Assembly: GCA_963978905.1 (NCBI GenBank)
Contig: OZ022259.1
Coordinates: 24,712,068-24,776,067, forward strand
Direction: 5' to 3'
Length of the DNA: 64,000 nt
Source of the DNA: Trichostrongylus colubriformis
Taxonomy: Eukaryota > Nematoda > Chromadorea > Rhabditida > Trichostrongylidae
Part shown: piece by piece, positions 42,601 through 52,467 of the stretch
Numbering within the stretch: position 1 is the stretch's first letter
How the letters are laid out: each line of letters opens with the position of its first letter
Notes under the pieces: model-generated
The model's database searches: none
Seen by the model: only the letters and a program-made list of their open reading frames with translations
Told to the model about the DNA's origin: nothing
Translations under genes and position numbers: made by a program

Positions 42601-44594
42601 AGAGCTCATTTCTTAACGTGGAAACCAATCTCTCAACCTTCATTACCTTCCTCATCCGTAGGGGAAGGTTGATCACTCATCCTTCATAGAATGTGCTCAT
42701 TCGTGGAAAAAATCGATGAAAAAGAGTGTTAGAATTCAGTTAGTAGACCGTATATCTGGAATTCTGCAAAGAACTTCGATTTGTACTTGGAACAGTTTCT
42801 CATCATGTGTATTTCTGTATGTTTAAAAATGATAGAAAGATTGGACTTGTCGCCTGATCTATATATCTTGTATCTCGGTACCCGTGCTCATTTCGAGTCT
42901 GGAAAGAAGCCATAAAGTTGACGTCTTCCCTTCAACCTGAATTTCCCGCAGAGTATTGGATATTCGAGCAGGGCCAGAAATGCCTACGAGGGGATTCATC
43001 TATAGGGGGTGGGGGGAAGGCTCACTTGGTGTTTTGGAGGAGGGGTATGAGTTGTTGATTTTTCGTTTTCGTTTTTTCTGCTTGCCTTCTTCACTTGGCT
43101 CGATTCAATTTATCGTTTACGACTCTCCATAGGCATACCCATCGAAGAGGGAAATCGTATCTCTTCGTAAAGGGAATCATACTGGTGTGATCGAATTTCA
43201 CGGCTCATTGTTTGAGGAATACAGCTGATCATGACGATAAGCTGCAATAAACTAATGTACATTGAACTTTGAATGCGTGTGCTTTTGGGACAGCTAGATA
43301 AATATAATAGTGTCAAGAAGAATCGTTTCAAATAACACTGAAATATGAGAGGAACTCAGGAAATGAAAGAAAAGTCTTATCACTTTTGAAATGAACTTCG
43401 TTTTGAAATTTCGTCGTTAGTGTTCGTTAAATTACGTTTTGTAATTTCAGGATCAATGCCTATATAATGATACCGGTTGATTATCCCAAGCAATTACCAC
43501 TTTTTGCAATTGTGTTCACGAAAGTTGGAACCAAAGAGGCGCCACAGCAGACATTTTCTTCGGCTGATAGCCACATTGTTAAGGTACGGGACGTTTTGTT
43601 TTCGTAAAATTATTTTTGACGTGCAGACATGGAAAGCTGGCATTCTTTATCTTGAATTTTTTTAGTCATTGGAGAAATATGTGAATATGGACTGCATAAC
43701 GGAAGAACATGCAAACATGGATTCTATGTTGACGCGGCAATTAGCGCATTTGACAAGTGGATGTGATGTGGTTGCTGATCTTTCCCCACAGTTCAGTTTC
43801 GGTAGCAGCGCACAACGGCAGCATCTGTACAGTAGGATGTCACGGTGCGTCGCAAGATCTTCGCATTTGATCTCATTTCTTCTCTTTTCATCTGTGTTTC
43901 TGTTTGTACTCATTTTTTGGATTTTTGTTCTGTGCGGGGAAAGTGGAGGATGGCGGTGCTGTTCTGGTGATTTACATGTTTAACGTCTGAAAACTAAACT
44001 TTTAGCGTATATTTGCTGTGGTAGTGTCCTGATTGGTCCTTTTTCGTTGACTTATCTACAGCCGCACTACCAGAAATGTGCACGCTACCCGGCTCACGCT
44101 AATTTTTTTCCATTCCGCCTCGCACAGGCTCTATGCGCTAACAGGCAAGCCTTGGAATAGATACAAGGACCAGAACTAGGCAGAGCAACGAGAGAAGGGG
44201 CAGTAAAACAAGGGAAAGGAGGGGGAAAGGGAAGAAAGGAAGCAGCGAAGGTGTAGTAAGGAGAATGAACACGTAAAAGGAAATTTCCTGAGATTAGGAC
44301 GCCACGCAATAAGAAGTTTCTAGGTGGATTGAGGCTCCGTGTGTTGTGAAGTAAGTGCGGTGCTTTTTTTCAGGAATTAACTTAAAATCTTTACAAAAAT
44401 TCACTGTTGTTTGAAAATTCTTTTGTGATTATTTTTGCTCTGGTTGATCTTTCATAACTTCACTTCACCATTCTATTATTTAATTGAGTATTTTTTCTTC
44501 ATATCTTTAATTCATTAAATTAGTTTTCAGAGGACGTGACGATGATCTCCCGTTCGCATATTCACAGACGACAAGCGCTTTTGCTTTTCAATAG
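35561..44594 (+). CDS. THO complex subunit 5 homologue (THOC5)
   Basis: THOC5 belongs to the THO/TREX complex, which couples transcription to nuclear mRNA export. Seventeen exons join in frame to 673 residues (human 683): 35561-35656, 36270-36395, 36784-36894, 36995-37080, 37418-37564, 37671-37785, 37936-38077, 39085-39189, 39267-39383, 39466-39559, 39765-39866, 41878-42089, 42214-42311, 42392-42486, 43451-43583, 43666-43844 and 44531-44594. Diagnostic stretches are LHLQNSSSEIQHLQKEI, EEIDLIPLDEFY, RLARLTWEIAQRK, LYVQAEAY, and FPGDDG with the following AAKLAQLK; the C-terminal half follows the human order. The N terminus is a short basic tail. AATAAA is at 44634. The intron after 42089 starts with GC. 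Introns hold a GC-rich repeat (36478), an inverted repeat (38202-38588), an ATTT array (39626) and a large foldback (40175-41726). Confidence 0.92.
36478..36653 (+). repeat. GC-rich inverted-repeat element, copy 5, in THOC5 intron 2
   Basis: The ends are TAAAGCCGGATTCATACTT and AAGTATGAAAGCGGCCTAA, with the GGTGCCGGCGGCAGTGCG core. It lies within the intron 36396-36783 in the same orientation as the gene. Confidence 0.82.
38202..38588. repeat. inverted-repeat element in THOC5 intron
   Basis: The left end TTTAAAGACACCGGAAGGGG pairs with the right end (complement TTTAAAGGCACCGGGAGAGG). The same end motif occurs at 19356 and 53735, so all three belong to one family. The middle is GC-rich and unrecognised. 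Confidence 0.7.
39626..39734 (+). repeat. ATTT tetranucleotide microsatellite
   Basis: About 27 units of ATTT with a few ATTC and GTTT variants lie in a 205-bp THOC5 intron, ending 30 bases before the acceptor at 39764. The long open frames of repeated Leu/Ile/Tyr/Phe here are artefacts of the array. Confidence 0.95.
40175..41726. mobile_element. 1.55-kb palindromic mariner-type foldback (family A/B) in THOC5 intron 11
   Basis: The ends TTGGGTTGAGGAATAAGT are inverted and flanked by TA (40173-40174 and 41727-41728). Both arms contain GCTCTACA-type motifs at 40288, 40456, 40624 and 40769 (spacing 168, 168, 145), mirrored at 40950, 41097, 41265 and 41614. The extra distance before the last one comes from a secondary insertion at 41306-41482. 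The centre of symmetry is near 40862. It fills most of the intron 39867-41877. Confidence 0.93.
41306..41482 (-). mobile_element. 177-bp insertion inside the foldback, flanked by a 12-bp direct repeat
   Basis: ATATACACGTAG occurs at 41294-41305 and again at 41471-41482, and the sequence between has no counterpart in the opposite arm of the palindrome (compare 40405-40445). There are no inverted ends. A 12-bp duplication without terminal repeats suits a retroposed fragment, perhaps the 3' tail of a non-LTR element or SINE on the minus strand. Confidence 0.7.
42090..42213 (+). other. GC-AG intron in THOC5
   Basis: The reading frame and alignment to THOC5 (VRELVELESSP, matching the human ..FASLEHG.. 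position) require a splice after CTAG at 42089, giving the donor GCTAGT, with the acceptor TTTAAG at 42213. The neighbouring GT sites (for example GTCGAA at 42080 or GTGAAG at 42059) leave the wrong phase for the next exon and would give an early stop. Confidence 0.7.
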
Positions 44595-44633
44595 TGCACT
44601 GTTGATGTATATGATTCGTTGTTGTGACTGTTC

Positions 44634-44639
44634 AATAAA
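44634..44639 (+). promoter_or_regulatory. poly(A) signal of THOC5
   Basis: AATAAA lies 40 bases downstream of the THOC5 stop codon, a normal distance for a short nematode 3' UTR. Confidence 0.7.
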
Positions 44640-45114
44640 AGGTCTGTTAATAGTTAGGTATCAAATGCGAGATCGGTTGATTACAACCGTTTGATCTCTA
44701 TTATGAACTAACATCGTTTAAATTTCTCTACGTCTGGTTTCGATTTCATCCACAGGTCACGAGTTTCTATTAGTGAATGTCTCTACATCAACTAAAAGTA
44801 GCGACCCGAATGTGTCAGAGTAACTGAAAAAAGGAGAAGCAGAAGTGTTCAGAGAGAAGAAATAAGCAATACTCACTTCAGTGGAAATATCAGTGTCACC
44901 TGGTTTATGTGGGGCGAATTTCACCTTTCGGGATTTGTGGATGATTTGGGGAATTTTCGCCCGTCCATCCGTCGGGACTTTTTGGCTATGTGCTCCAAAT
45001 CATACTTCATGGTGCATGCTTCTTAATGTGTCATGAATATTGCTGAAGATCCAAATTTTCAATGGTTGCCCTATCGATCGAGGGCTGTATTTATTTGTGG
45101 GCGGGATATATGTA

Positions 45115-46148
45115 TTGGGTCATTCCAAAAGTAGTGTCGCTTTCTTTCAAGCAAAAATTTTTGCTATAAAATTACAAGTTTTTACAGCATTTCATGTATC
45201 ATTCGAAAGGAAATTTTTTGCTCTACAAGATGACATACTCAGTTTTCAGGATGTCTGGATGGCGCCGACATTTAGGCTGGCGAAGAGGCAGGTCCAGTCG
45301 ACAAAATGTGGCCAAACCGGCAATCAATTGAAACACTGTATCTCACTTTAGGAAAATCAACCAGTCATGGTCGCGTACTTAGTCCTGACCTCTTCTGCAA
45401 TTTCCAATATTTAGTTGATCAAGAAGTCGTGTTGTTCTTTTTTCACATTTTGTTTTTCCTCCACAACTCGGTGATTTTAGACAATTTCTTCGAACCAAGG
45501 CAAGAAAATTTTCTCAACCAATCAGTTGAGAGAGTGGTGAAATGTTAAGAACAGGGTGTTGGTAGGAAAAGGGAAATATCACTGAACGGATTCCTTAACT
45601 TTCTCATGGAAAAAATAAATTGTGAATAATGTCAGCTGGACCCCTATTACATGGTACTATAACTCAATCTGAATCGCAGCCAAAACAAACTAGACGATGT
45701 TTTTGATATAGCAGAAAAAGTTCTTCGAAGTGGTTCATATAACAACTCTAAGCAAGCAGTTTGAAAGAAAAAATTTCATTTCAATAAGTGTGGGTGCTTT
45801 CGAAAAAAAGATTTTAGAAAAAGAACGACACGACTCCTTGATCAACTAAATAGTGGAAATTGTAGAAGAGGTCAGGACTAAATACGTGACACATGACTGG
45901 TCGATTTTCCCAAAGTGAAATATAGTGTTTCAATTGATTGTCGGTTTGGCCAATTTTTGTCGGCTGGACCTACCACTTTGCCACCCTAAATGTCGGCCCC
46001 ATTCTAGCAAACTCAGAAACTAAACATGTTATTTTGTAGAGCAGGAAAACCTCTTTCAAATGATATATGACATGCTGCAGAAACTTGTGATTTCATAGGA
46101 AAAATTTATGCTTGAAAAAAAAACGACATTACTTATGGAATGACCCAA
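45115..46148. mobile_element. 1.03-kb palindromic mariner-type foldback (family C)
   Basis: The ends are TTGGGTCATTCCAAAAGTAG and the complement TTGGGTCATTCCATAAGTAA, flanked by TA (45113-45114 and 46149-46150). The two halves are near reverse complements throughout; for example TCAGGACTAA near 45895 mirrors TTAGTCCTGA near 45380. An internal TTTTGCTCTACAAGATGACA motif (45218-45237) links it to the elements at 23156 and 26346. Confidence 0.92.
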
Positions 46149-46683
46149 TAATATATGAGCATTTTCGACTCTCATTTGAGGGTTTTGAAGGCGTCTGAAA
46201 AGGAGAAACCTACGAATGTACAGTCCATTTCAAAAAAAAAATGATTGGGCGTGTCCTACGGACTTGTATGAACGTGTATCGAACTCTCTCAATTCTCTCA
46301 CCCTGCCACATACTCTCACTCTCGCCATTCACCCAGGTCCGTGGGACACGCCCAGTCAGTTTTTTCGAAATGGACTATAGCAACTAGGAGGTTGTAGCTT
46401 TTAGGACCTATCGATCCATCACTTAGACCTCGTGTTAGCTTGGATCTCGTTTCATGCTTGCGGAGTTGTTTTGCGGGCGATAACCTGTTTGACAGGGGCC
46501 TTTAACAGCTCTTACACAAGGGGGCTTGATTTGTCCCGGTCATCTATCTCATTTTTCCTGCAAACTCGGTCGATTGGTATGGTAACTGAGGTTTTGTTCA
46601 TACCATACAGCGACATATGTGCATCTATGTTGAGACTAGTCGCTTTTGTTACTGGTATTTGGAGAGTATAACGAGCAGGAGCT

Positions 46684-46800
46684 GGGGTGGTGTAGTGACA
46701 GGTGGCATGCACTCTCTTTTCCGTGGTTTTGGGATCAAATCCTGTGCCATTCCCGTTCAGCCACTAATCCCTCCGTTACTCTGGAGAAGGTGAACTGGTA
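46684..46800 (+). repeat. tRNA-derived SINE-like unit, copy 1
   Basis: The word GGTGGTGTAGTGACAGGTGG resembles a Pol III A box and GGGATCAAATCC resembles a B box, at tRNA-like spacing. The following tail (ATCCCTCCG) is shared with copy 2 at 47030. Identity as a SINE is inferred from the boxes and from there being two copies. Confidence 0.6.
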
Positions 46801-47029
46801 CTAGACTGGTCTGGGAGCATGAAAGCTTTGGTTTGTAGGGCTTGCCCCCAAGTCATTTTGAAGAAGTCGACAAATGAGTTTCTGCTACTCAGATTTTTTG
46901 CTCTGGAATCTAATCCCTGATCCATGGGAGAGAGCCGTTTTTTGTCTACCACCGAAACCCCTTTTTTAAAGATTCGAGTTGCAATAGGAGTAGAAAACAA
47001 GTTTTTCAAGTACTAAAAGTAATGGGCTT

Positions 47030-47230
47030 AGGTGGTGTGGTGACAAGTGGCGCGCACTCCCTCTGTCATGGTGCAGGGATCAAATCCCGCATCAACGCCC
47101 GCCCCGGCCAACCAAGCCCTATCCCTCCGGGGTCGGTAAATTGGCACCAAACACATCTGAGAGGATAGGCACTGACTTGCACATCGACTGGACACCGCAG
47201 TGTACTGTCTAGGCCACATCACATTCACCA
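47030..47230 (+). repeat. tRNA-derived SINE-like unit, copy 2
   Basis: GGTGGTGTGGTGACAAGTGG and GGGATCAAATCCCGC are in the same order and spacing as in copy 1, followed by the shared ATCCCTCCGG block. It is about 75-80% like copy 1 over the common part. Confidence 0.6.
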
Positions 47231-48320
47231 GCCATCACGATTCTGAATGGAACTAGCATGCGCCACGTATCCCAACAAGGGATCGATTGATGCCAAAAAC
47301 ATCATCCGCTATCTTTTCATTGTTCAGAGTTGACGACCTCACTAGGGAGTAAGACGAAAAGATAAATCACGTAGTTGTTGTGACTTCCGCTTATTCGTGT
47401 AATAATTCCACGGGGAAAAGTCAACAAGATTGACACGCATCCTATTATTCCTTAGATTCTTCCCGCCTATCCCCTCTTCGCCCAATCGATATCTATATTT
47501 GTCTGATATGATAATAAAAGGGAGGGGGCACTATATACAAATCTGCACACTTCAGTATCATCGAGATATCACAAAGGGGATAACTCGGACACTCAAGCGT
47601 TTATCTTTGCATGAGCCGCAATGGGAAGGAGGGAGTTCCTTTTTTCTTTTAACCTTGGTTTTTTTAGGAGGTTTGAATTGCATCCATAGTGCCCCTCCCA
47701 CCACCTCTTTGCGATAGCACCCCGTTTGAACTTTTTTGCTCGACTACACGCCTGAATCTCCAGCTCTAAAAAATGCCACGGCGCAGTTAGTGTGCCTCTT
47801 CTTTTTTAGCATCGAAATCTTGGCACCTATTACTTTGTGTTCTCTACTTAACCGTCACTTTTTTTAAGTGTAGGGTTGCTTGGAAATTACTCCTTAATTA
47901 CAGTTCGCATCGATAATCAAGTATTGTACAAGATCAAGGGTATTGCAAGTGGCCTTCGGGAATCCTAACAAAATGTAAGTGTTTTTAAGCATAACTAGAA
48001 GCTGTGGCCACAGATGATCTAGCCATCCCGAAACCATTCCCTACTCAGTGGCTTTGATTGTACTGGGAAACGGAACCGATGCATAGTCTAAAACGCCCTT
48101 CACCCATTTGCAAATCTACGGTACACCTTCGCTACATGGGATTAGTTGCACCATGTGAGAAATTTTTACGCTGTATTGCAAAGGTCACTGAATGACCGCG
48201 TCGCGTCCGGCGAAGCAAATTGCAAAATGGATTTATCTTGCAAGGGTGACGGCGGCACCACAATTTGTCATTGCTTTTGTTTGCTTCTTTCCTATTCTGA
48301 AAAAGCTATGCATATTTCAG

Positions 48321-50807
48321 ATGCGGTTATGTGTGTACATAATAGGATTACCATTAATGTTCATGAGTTCTGATGCTCAAACCTGGACGACTGGCGACAA
48401 TTCTACTGTAATAGGATGCAGGTACTCAGTAAACTGTGTTTTGTTATTTTCACTCCGGTGTCTGAGCTTTCATTATCTGTGTGAATGCAAATGTACTGCG
48501 CAGCGCAGCGAAAGCGAATTTTGTATTGGTTAGCATTGATTCAATTAAACAACAGTGATGGTTTGGACAAAAACCGGTACTGTGGGAATTAACTTCTAGA
48601 AACTTAGGTTTTATTTTGAGTAATAAAATGTGCGGTGCTACTGGAGTTGGGGGGGGGCCAGCGCACTGTGCTCTGCGTCTCTAACGCAGGGATAGAGCGC
48701 AGAGAAGCCATAGCGCTAGCCGAATCGGCTTCGAATACTGCATAGAAACGATTCTAATGAAGCAAATTCGTGCTTTTTTTCCATCCTATGTTAGCCTAAG
48801 CCTTGGGGAAGGAGATTCCCTTTCCCTAGGCTTAGGCGAATATGCGTAAGTGGTTGTTTAGTCTAGTTGAAGTGAATTTCTCGTTATATTCTGATGGAGG
48901 AATAGTTTGATTGTTTTTTCAGTTAGTTAGCTGTATCTAGGCATAAAATAACCTTGAGAGTGCCTATAAACAGAAATTGGGGGCAACTTATGCTTTTGTC
49001 GAGTGGCCCCCCCCCCAACTCCAGTAGCGCCAAATGTGCTATTTTATCTGAATGTTTCTGTTGTAAGATTCCAGTGACCAAGGGTTGTTGGAGCTCCTAC
49101 TGATTTTATTGGTCGTGCCAGGTAGCAAAATCACGGTTGTTTAAGCATGTGCTCAAGTCGTACCTGGACCTAATAGGAATGGCGGCCTGTGCATTTTATC
49201 TACGCCTAGGAAAAGCATCGGGGTGGAGCTCCCTTACTGTAACCACATATGCAGTATCAGATCTCCCTTTCAGCTCTCCTGTTCTAGCAGAGTCACTTCA
49301 TTACTATTGTATAATGAATATTGACGCTTCTCGCCAAAAACTACTAACATAAGTAGCTTGACATAGCGTTATTTTTCCTACAACATAGTGTTTTATTCCG
49401 TTGGCTAAGCCCAATGCATTGTGTACTATTTTCAGTACCCACTGCGCTTTGAACGATGACGACTTGTCCTGTTGGAATTCTACAGCGAACTTTTTCTCTA
49501 AGGTTTTGATTGGCCAGCTACGTCATTACATTGCTGTTCAGGTAATTTCTTATGAGATTATTGAAAACGAGTTAATCGGCATTGATTAGTTGGTTGCGAC
49601 ACCTATTCACTTTAAAATCGCAGCGGTTTCTGTATGTTTCATACATTACTGCTTTGACAATCAGTATGAGATCAGTTGACCGAAAACGGGAATGAAATGA
49701 CGTCCCTTCACCCAGACCTTCAATTCCCCCAGACATTTTAACATTAATCAACTGTGTGAATCTCATGTCTCATGCGCTCAGGTTTTTTTTTGCTTCAGGT
49801 AGATATCGATCAATGGCATCGTCGACATGGTAAACCTCAAGGACAAGACATGGATTCCGTAAGTTCACCTTCATTCGACGCTTGCATACTTTCTTTTGCA
49901 TAGTGCGTTTGAAATTTCGCGGTTCCAAAATCTCCTAAACTTGTTTGGCAAGCATTTTCTGTGCATACTTTTTCATCAGTTCTTCTTATACCTTTTCGGA
50001 CCTGAATCTCTAAAAATCGGGAAAACACGTGCTTCTCTTAATACTCATTGGAGTTTGCTCGTTATATTCAGGTAGCAGCATCGATTGAACAGTCCTTCCT
50101 GCGTGAACTTCATCCTAAGGATATTCTCACAAACACTACTGTTATTAAAATCGCTGAAGTGATCAGTGATAGAATTCGTAATGTGAGTTCTAGTTTTCAA
50201 ACAGCTTTCTCAGCTCCAGTGCTTGAATAGCTAGCTTCTTCACTGTTTAAATCGTGTGATTGTAGTTTAGAAGTCCAAAAGTTGGTTTTGAGGGCAATGT
50301 GCTCAGATTTTGTTCTAGAAATAGATTAGACTTTGTTTTAATACAGTCCTAGTCTCTCAGTTATCTGTTATAGTGAAAGCGGAGCTCTAGTGCTGCGTTA
50401 ATTTCTCTCCTTCCTCTTTTAGATACATTTTCGTTTTAGTTTTCCGAGTTCCATATGTACGATAATCTCTTAGATAAAAATTAGACAATTCTGGGCAATT
50501 CAGTTGCGCTGCATCTGTTCTTTCAGATATCAGATCACGTTATTACGTGGGTGCCGCATTTTCAATGTCCTGTGCCATGTGAATACCGGTACAACAATTA
50601 TAGGAACTTGTTCATTGCATCGGTGAGTTCATTTGTTTGAAGTGAATAGATAAACTTCAGATTTCGTAGGAGATGCACGTTGTGAGACTTTTAGTGTTGC
50701 AGATGATACTAAATGTGTGCCTCGTGCTGGCTGTCATCCCTTTCATGGTGCGCTTGATTCGTAACGAGAGTGAGTGGGGCAGTGAATCACGATTGATTTC
50801 GTCTTAA
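48321..50807 (+). CDS. unrecognised small type I membrane glycoprotein
   Basis: Six exons join in frame to 192 residues: 48321-48421, 49436-49541, 49799-49858, 50072-50182, 50527-50622 and 50703-50807 (TAA 50805-50807). Residues 1-19 form a likely signal peptide. The outer part has four N-glycosylation sites (N27, N48, N110, N126) and five cysteines arranged C33xxxC37, C46 and C140PVPC144. One membrane span covers about 153-175, followed by a short basic/acidic tail. The ATG directly follows the acceptor TATTTCAG, a good spliced-leader site, which decides this start. An upstream in-frame ATG at 48192 would add 43 residues but makes the N terminus awkward. I do not recognise the family, and function is unknown. 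The intron 48422-49435 holds a MITE at 48634-49031. Confidence 0.72.
48634..49031. mobile_element. 398-bp MITE with perfect 8-bp target duplication
   Basis: The ends are GGTGCTACTGGAGTTGGGGG and the complement GGCGCTACTGGAGTTGGGGG. The flanking 8-mers AAATGTGC at 48626-48633 and 49032-49039 are identical. It is inside the first intron of the membrane protein gene and contains a short CCTAAGCC..CTTAGGC palindrome (48790-48836). Confidence 0.93.
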
Positions 50808-51402
50808 CTAAGGAGTCTAGGTAAGTTTTCATCTGTCGCATTACAGTTGATTTTCTATTCTCCCGAATTCCAATTCTTCGCTGAATTGGTTTTAAAGCAT
50901 TTTAGAGCGCAAATGATTCACTGGCACAACTTTCACTGATGGCCAGAAGTTTTCAGTATTTTCTAACAACATCACCATCGTTAGCTACTTTATCAAGCTT
51001 GTACGAATTTTTTTTTGATAACTAGCACTTATGTACATTGTTTACTGTGTCTTATAAGTCTCATCCATATGAAAAACGTCCTTTCAGAAATATATTCGTG
51101 ATAATGCATGTCTAACATTCTGCTTTAATTACTAGGAATTGCTTTACGTCATTACATTAATGAGCTCTTAACATAAATCTAGTGATTCTAGTGTATCATA
51201 TTCTTTATGCTGTCCAACTTTAAATTTTAGAAAAAAATCGGTGAAATCTCTTAGTCAATGTATTGAACAAGCATGGAATCCTTCATATTTTTTTCGTAAA
51301 TTGATACTTTTTGATCCAGCCTTTTCTTAACATGCAGAATGTTTTGAATGCTATGTGTAGCATGTGCGTTAATGTTGCTAGGGAGGATTGTTCTTGGTTT
51401 TT

Positions 51403-51730
51403 CACTTTCAATTTCAAGAAACTTTCATTTTGAGGATTCCGTTTTTTCATTTTTCAGCTGATTCACTTTACAATCCCATCTATCTATTACTATTTGCTTG
51501 ATTTCTGTGCTTACAGTAACTTTGAAATGATCTATCCTCTTTTGTTCCTTCTATACATTCATGGTCCACTTTCAATTTCAAGAAACTTTCATTTTGAGGA
51601 TTCCGTTTTTCCATTTTTCAGCTGATTCACTTTACAATTCCATCTATCTATTACTATTTGCTTGTTATCTGTGCTTACAGTAACATTGAAATGATCTATC
51701 CTCTTTTGTTTCTTCTATACATTCATGGTC
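51403..51730 (+). repeat. recent 164-bp tandem duplication
   Basis: 51403-51566 and 51567-51730 are direct copies with only a handful of differences (for example CAATCCC versus CAATTCC and GATTTCTGT versus GTTATCTGT). The high similarity suggests a recent event. Confidence 0.93.
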
Positions 51731-52461
51731 TACTTATGGGAATTACTTACATTGCCTGACTTTTCCTTGCCATTTTAGGGATGCAAATAAACTTTTTTCC
51801 TTCTTATGTTGTGGATAGGGAATGTCCTCGAGGTTTTCAGCCTCATATATTATTTTTACCTTTAGAATGTTTCTTGATTGTCTCACCTGTGTTATAGTGA
51901 ACAACATCTCGCTGCGAAAGGTAGCCTGGCGAACTGATTAAGCTGTTGTCTGGCTACCCCTATTGAGATTGTTGGTTTTTTTCTTCGATTGATTTCTTAA
52001 GTAAAATACGTGGTTCGTTTACATCACAATGCATGATTTGTTTTTCAGTGGGATTTCCATTTGAGAAGGGTATTTTGGGACGAATTCTCCCCTCGCAGAA
52101 ACTACCACCGTTTTACCGTAGACTTCTTGTTCGAGGAATTTCGTGTTTTCATCTTGCGAACCTCTTTTCGCAAGGATTTACGAACAGCAGCGCGCTATTA
52201 GTACAAGCACAAGCTTTAGAACTAGCGCGAGTGAAGGGGCGGAGCAACACACGCGTTAATTTGTAAGAGAGTGGGGCTAGAATGACGGCTTCAGTTCTTT
52301 TCTGCTCTTCCGTAGTCCTTTATGAAATCTATCTTTGATAAATAGTTATAACATCCATTCCATCTTGAAACTTTCATGATTTATTCGTCAAAGTAGTACG
52401 AGTCATGCCCTTCATCTATATGCCTGTCACGCAAAAATTTTTATCGAAAAAAGTTTTTTCA

Positions 52462-52467
52462 GGCATT
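52462..52467 (+). promoter_or_regulatory. likely spliced-leader acceptor before the zinc-finger gene
   Basis: The acceptor GTTTTTTCAG ends at 52462, five bases before the ATG, with no upstream exon found. This is the usual layout of trans-spliced nematode genes. Confidence 0.55.

Larger units (their letters stand above)
44640..48320. other. intergenic, repeats only
   Basis: No gene was recognised. The stretch contains the foldback 45115-46148, two SINE-like units (46684 and 47030), and a palindromic region near 46220-46375 around the word GGGCGTGTCCTACGGAC and its complement-like GTCCGTGGGACACGCCC. Confidence 0.6.
50808..52467. other. intergenic region with a 164-bp tandem duplication
   Basis: No exon was recognised between the membrane protein and zinc-finger genes. 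The only structure seen is the duplication at 51403-51730. Confidence 0.6.

Noticed and set aside
35561..44594. Operon of merlin and THOC5
   Set aside because: They are adjacent on the same strand but 976 bp apart, with no sign of a spliced-leader-2 type arrangement.
48192..48320. 43-residue N-terminal extension of the membrane protein
   Set aside because: It is in frame, but the ATG at 48321 sits right behind a TATTTCAG acceptor and gives a clean signal peptide; the extension makes two adjoining hydrophobic stretches. Kept only as an alternative.
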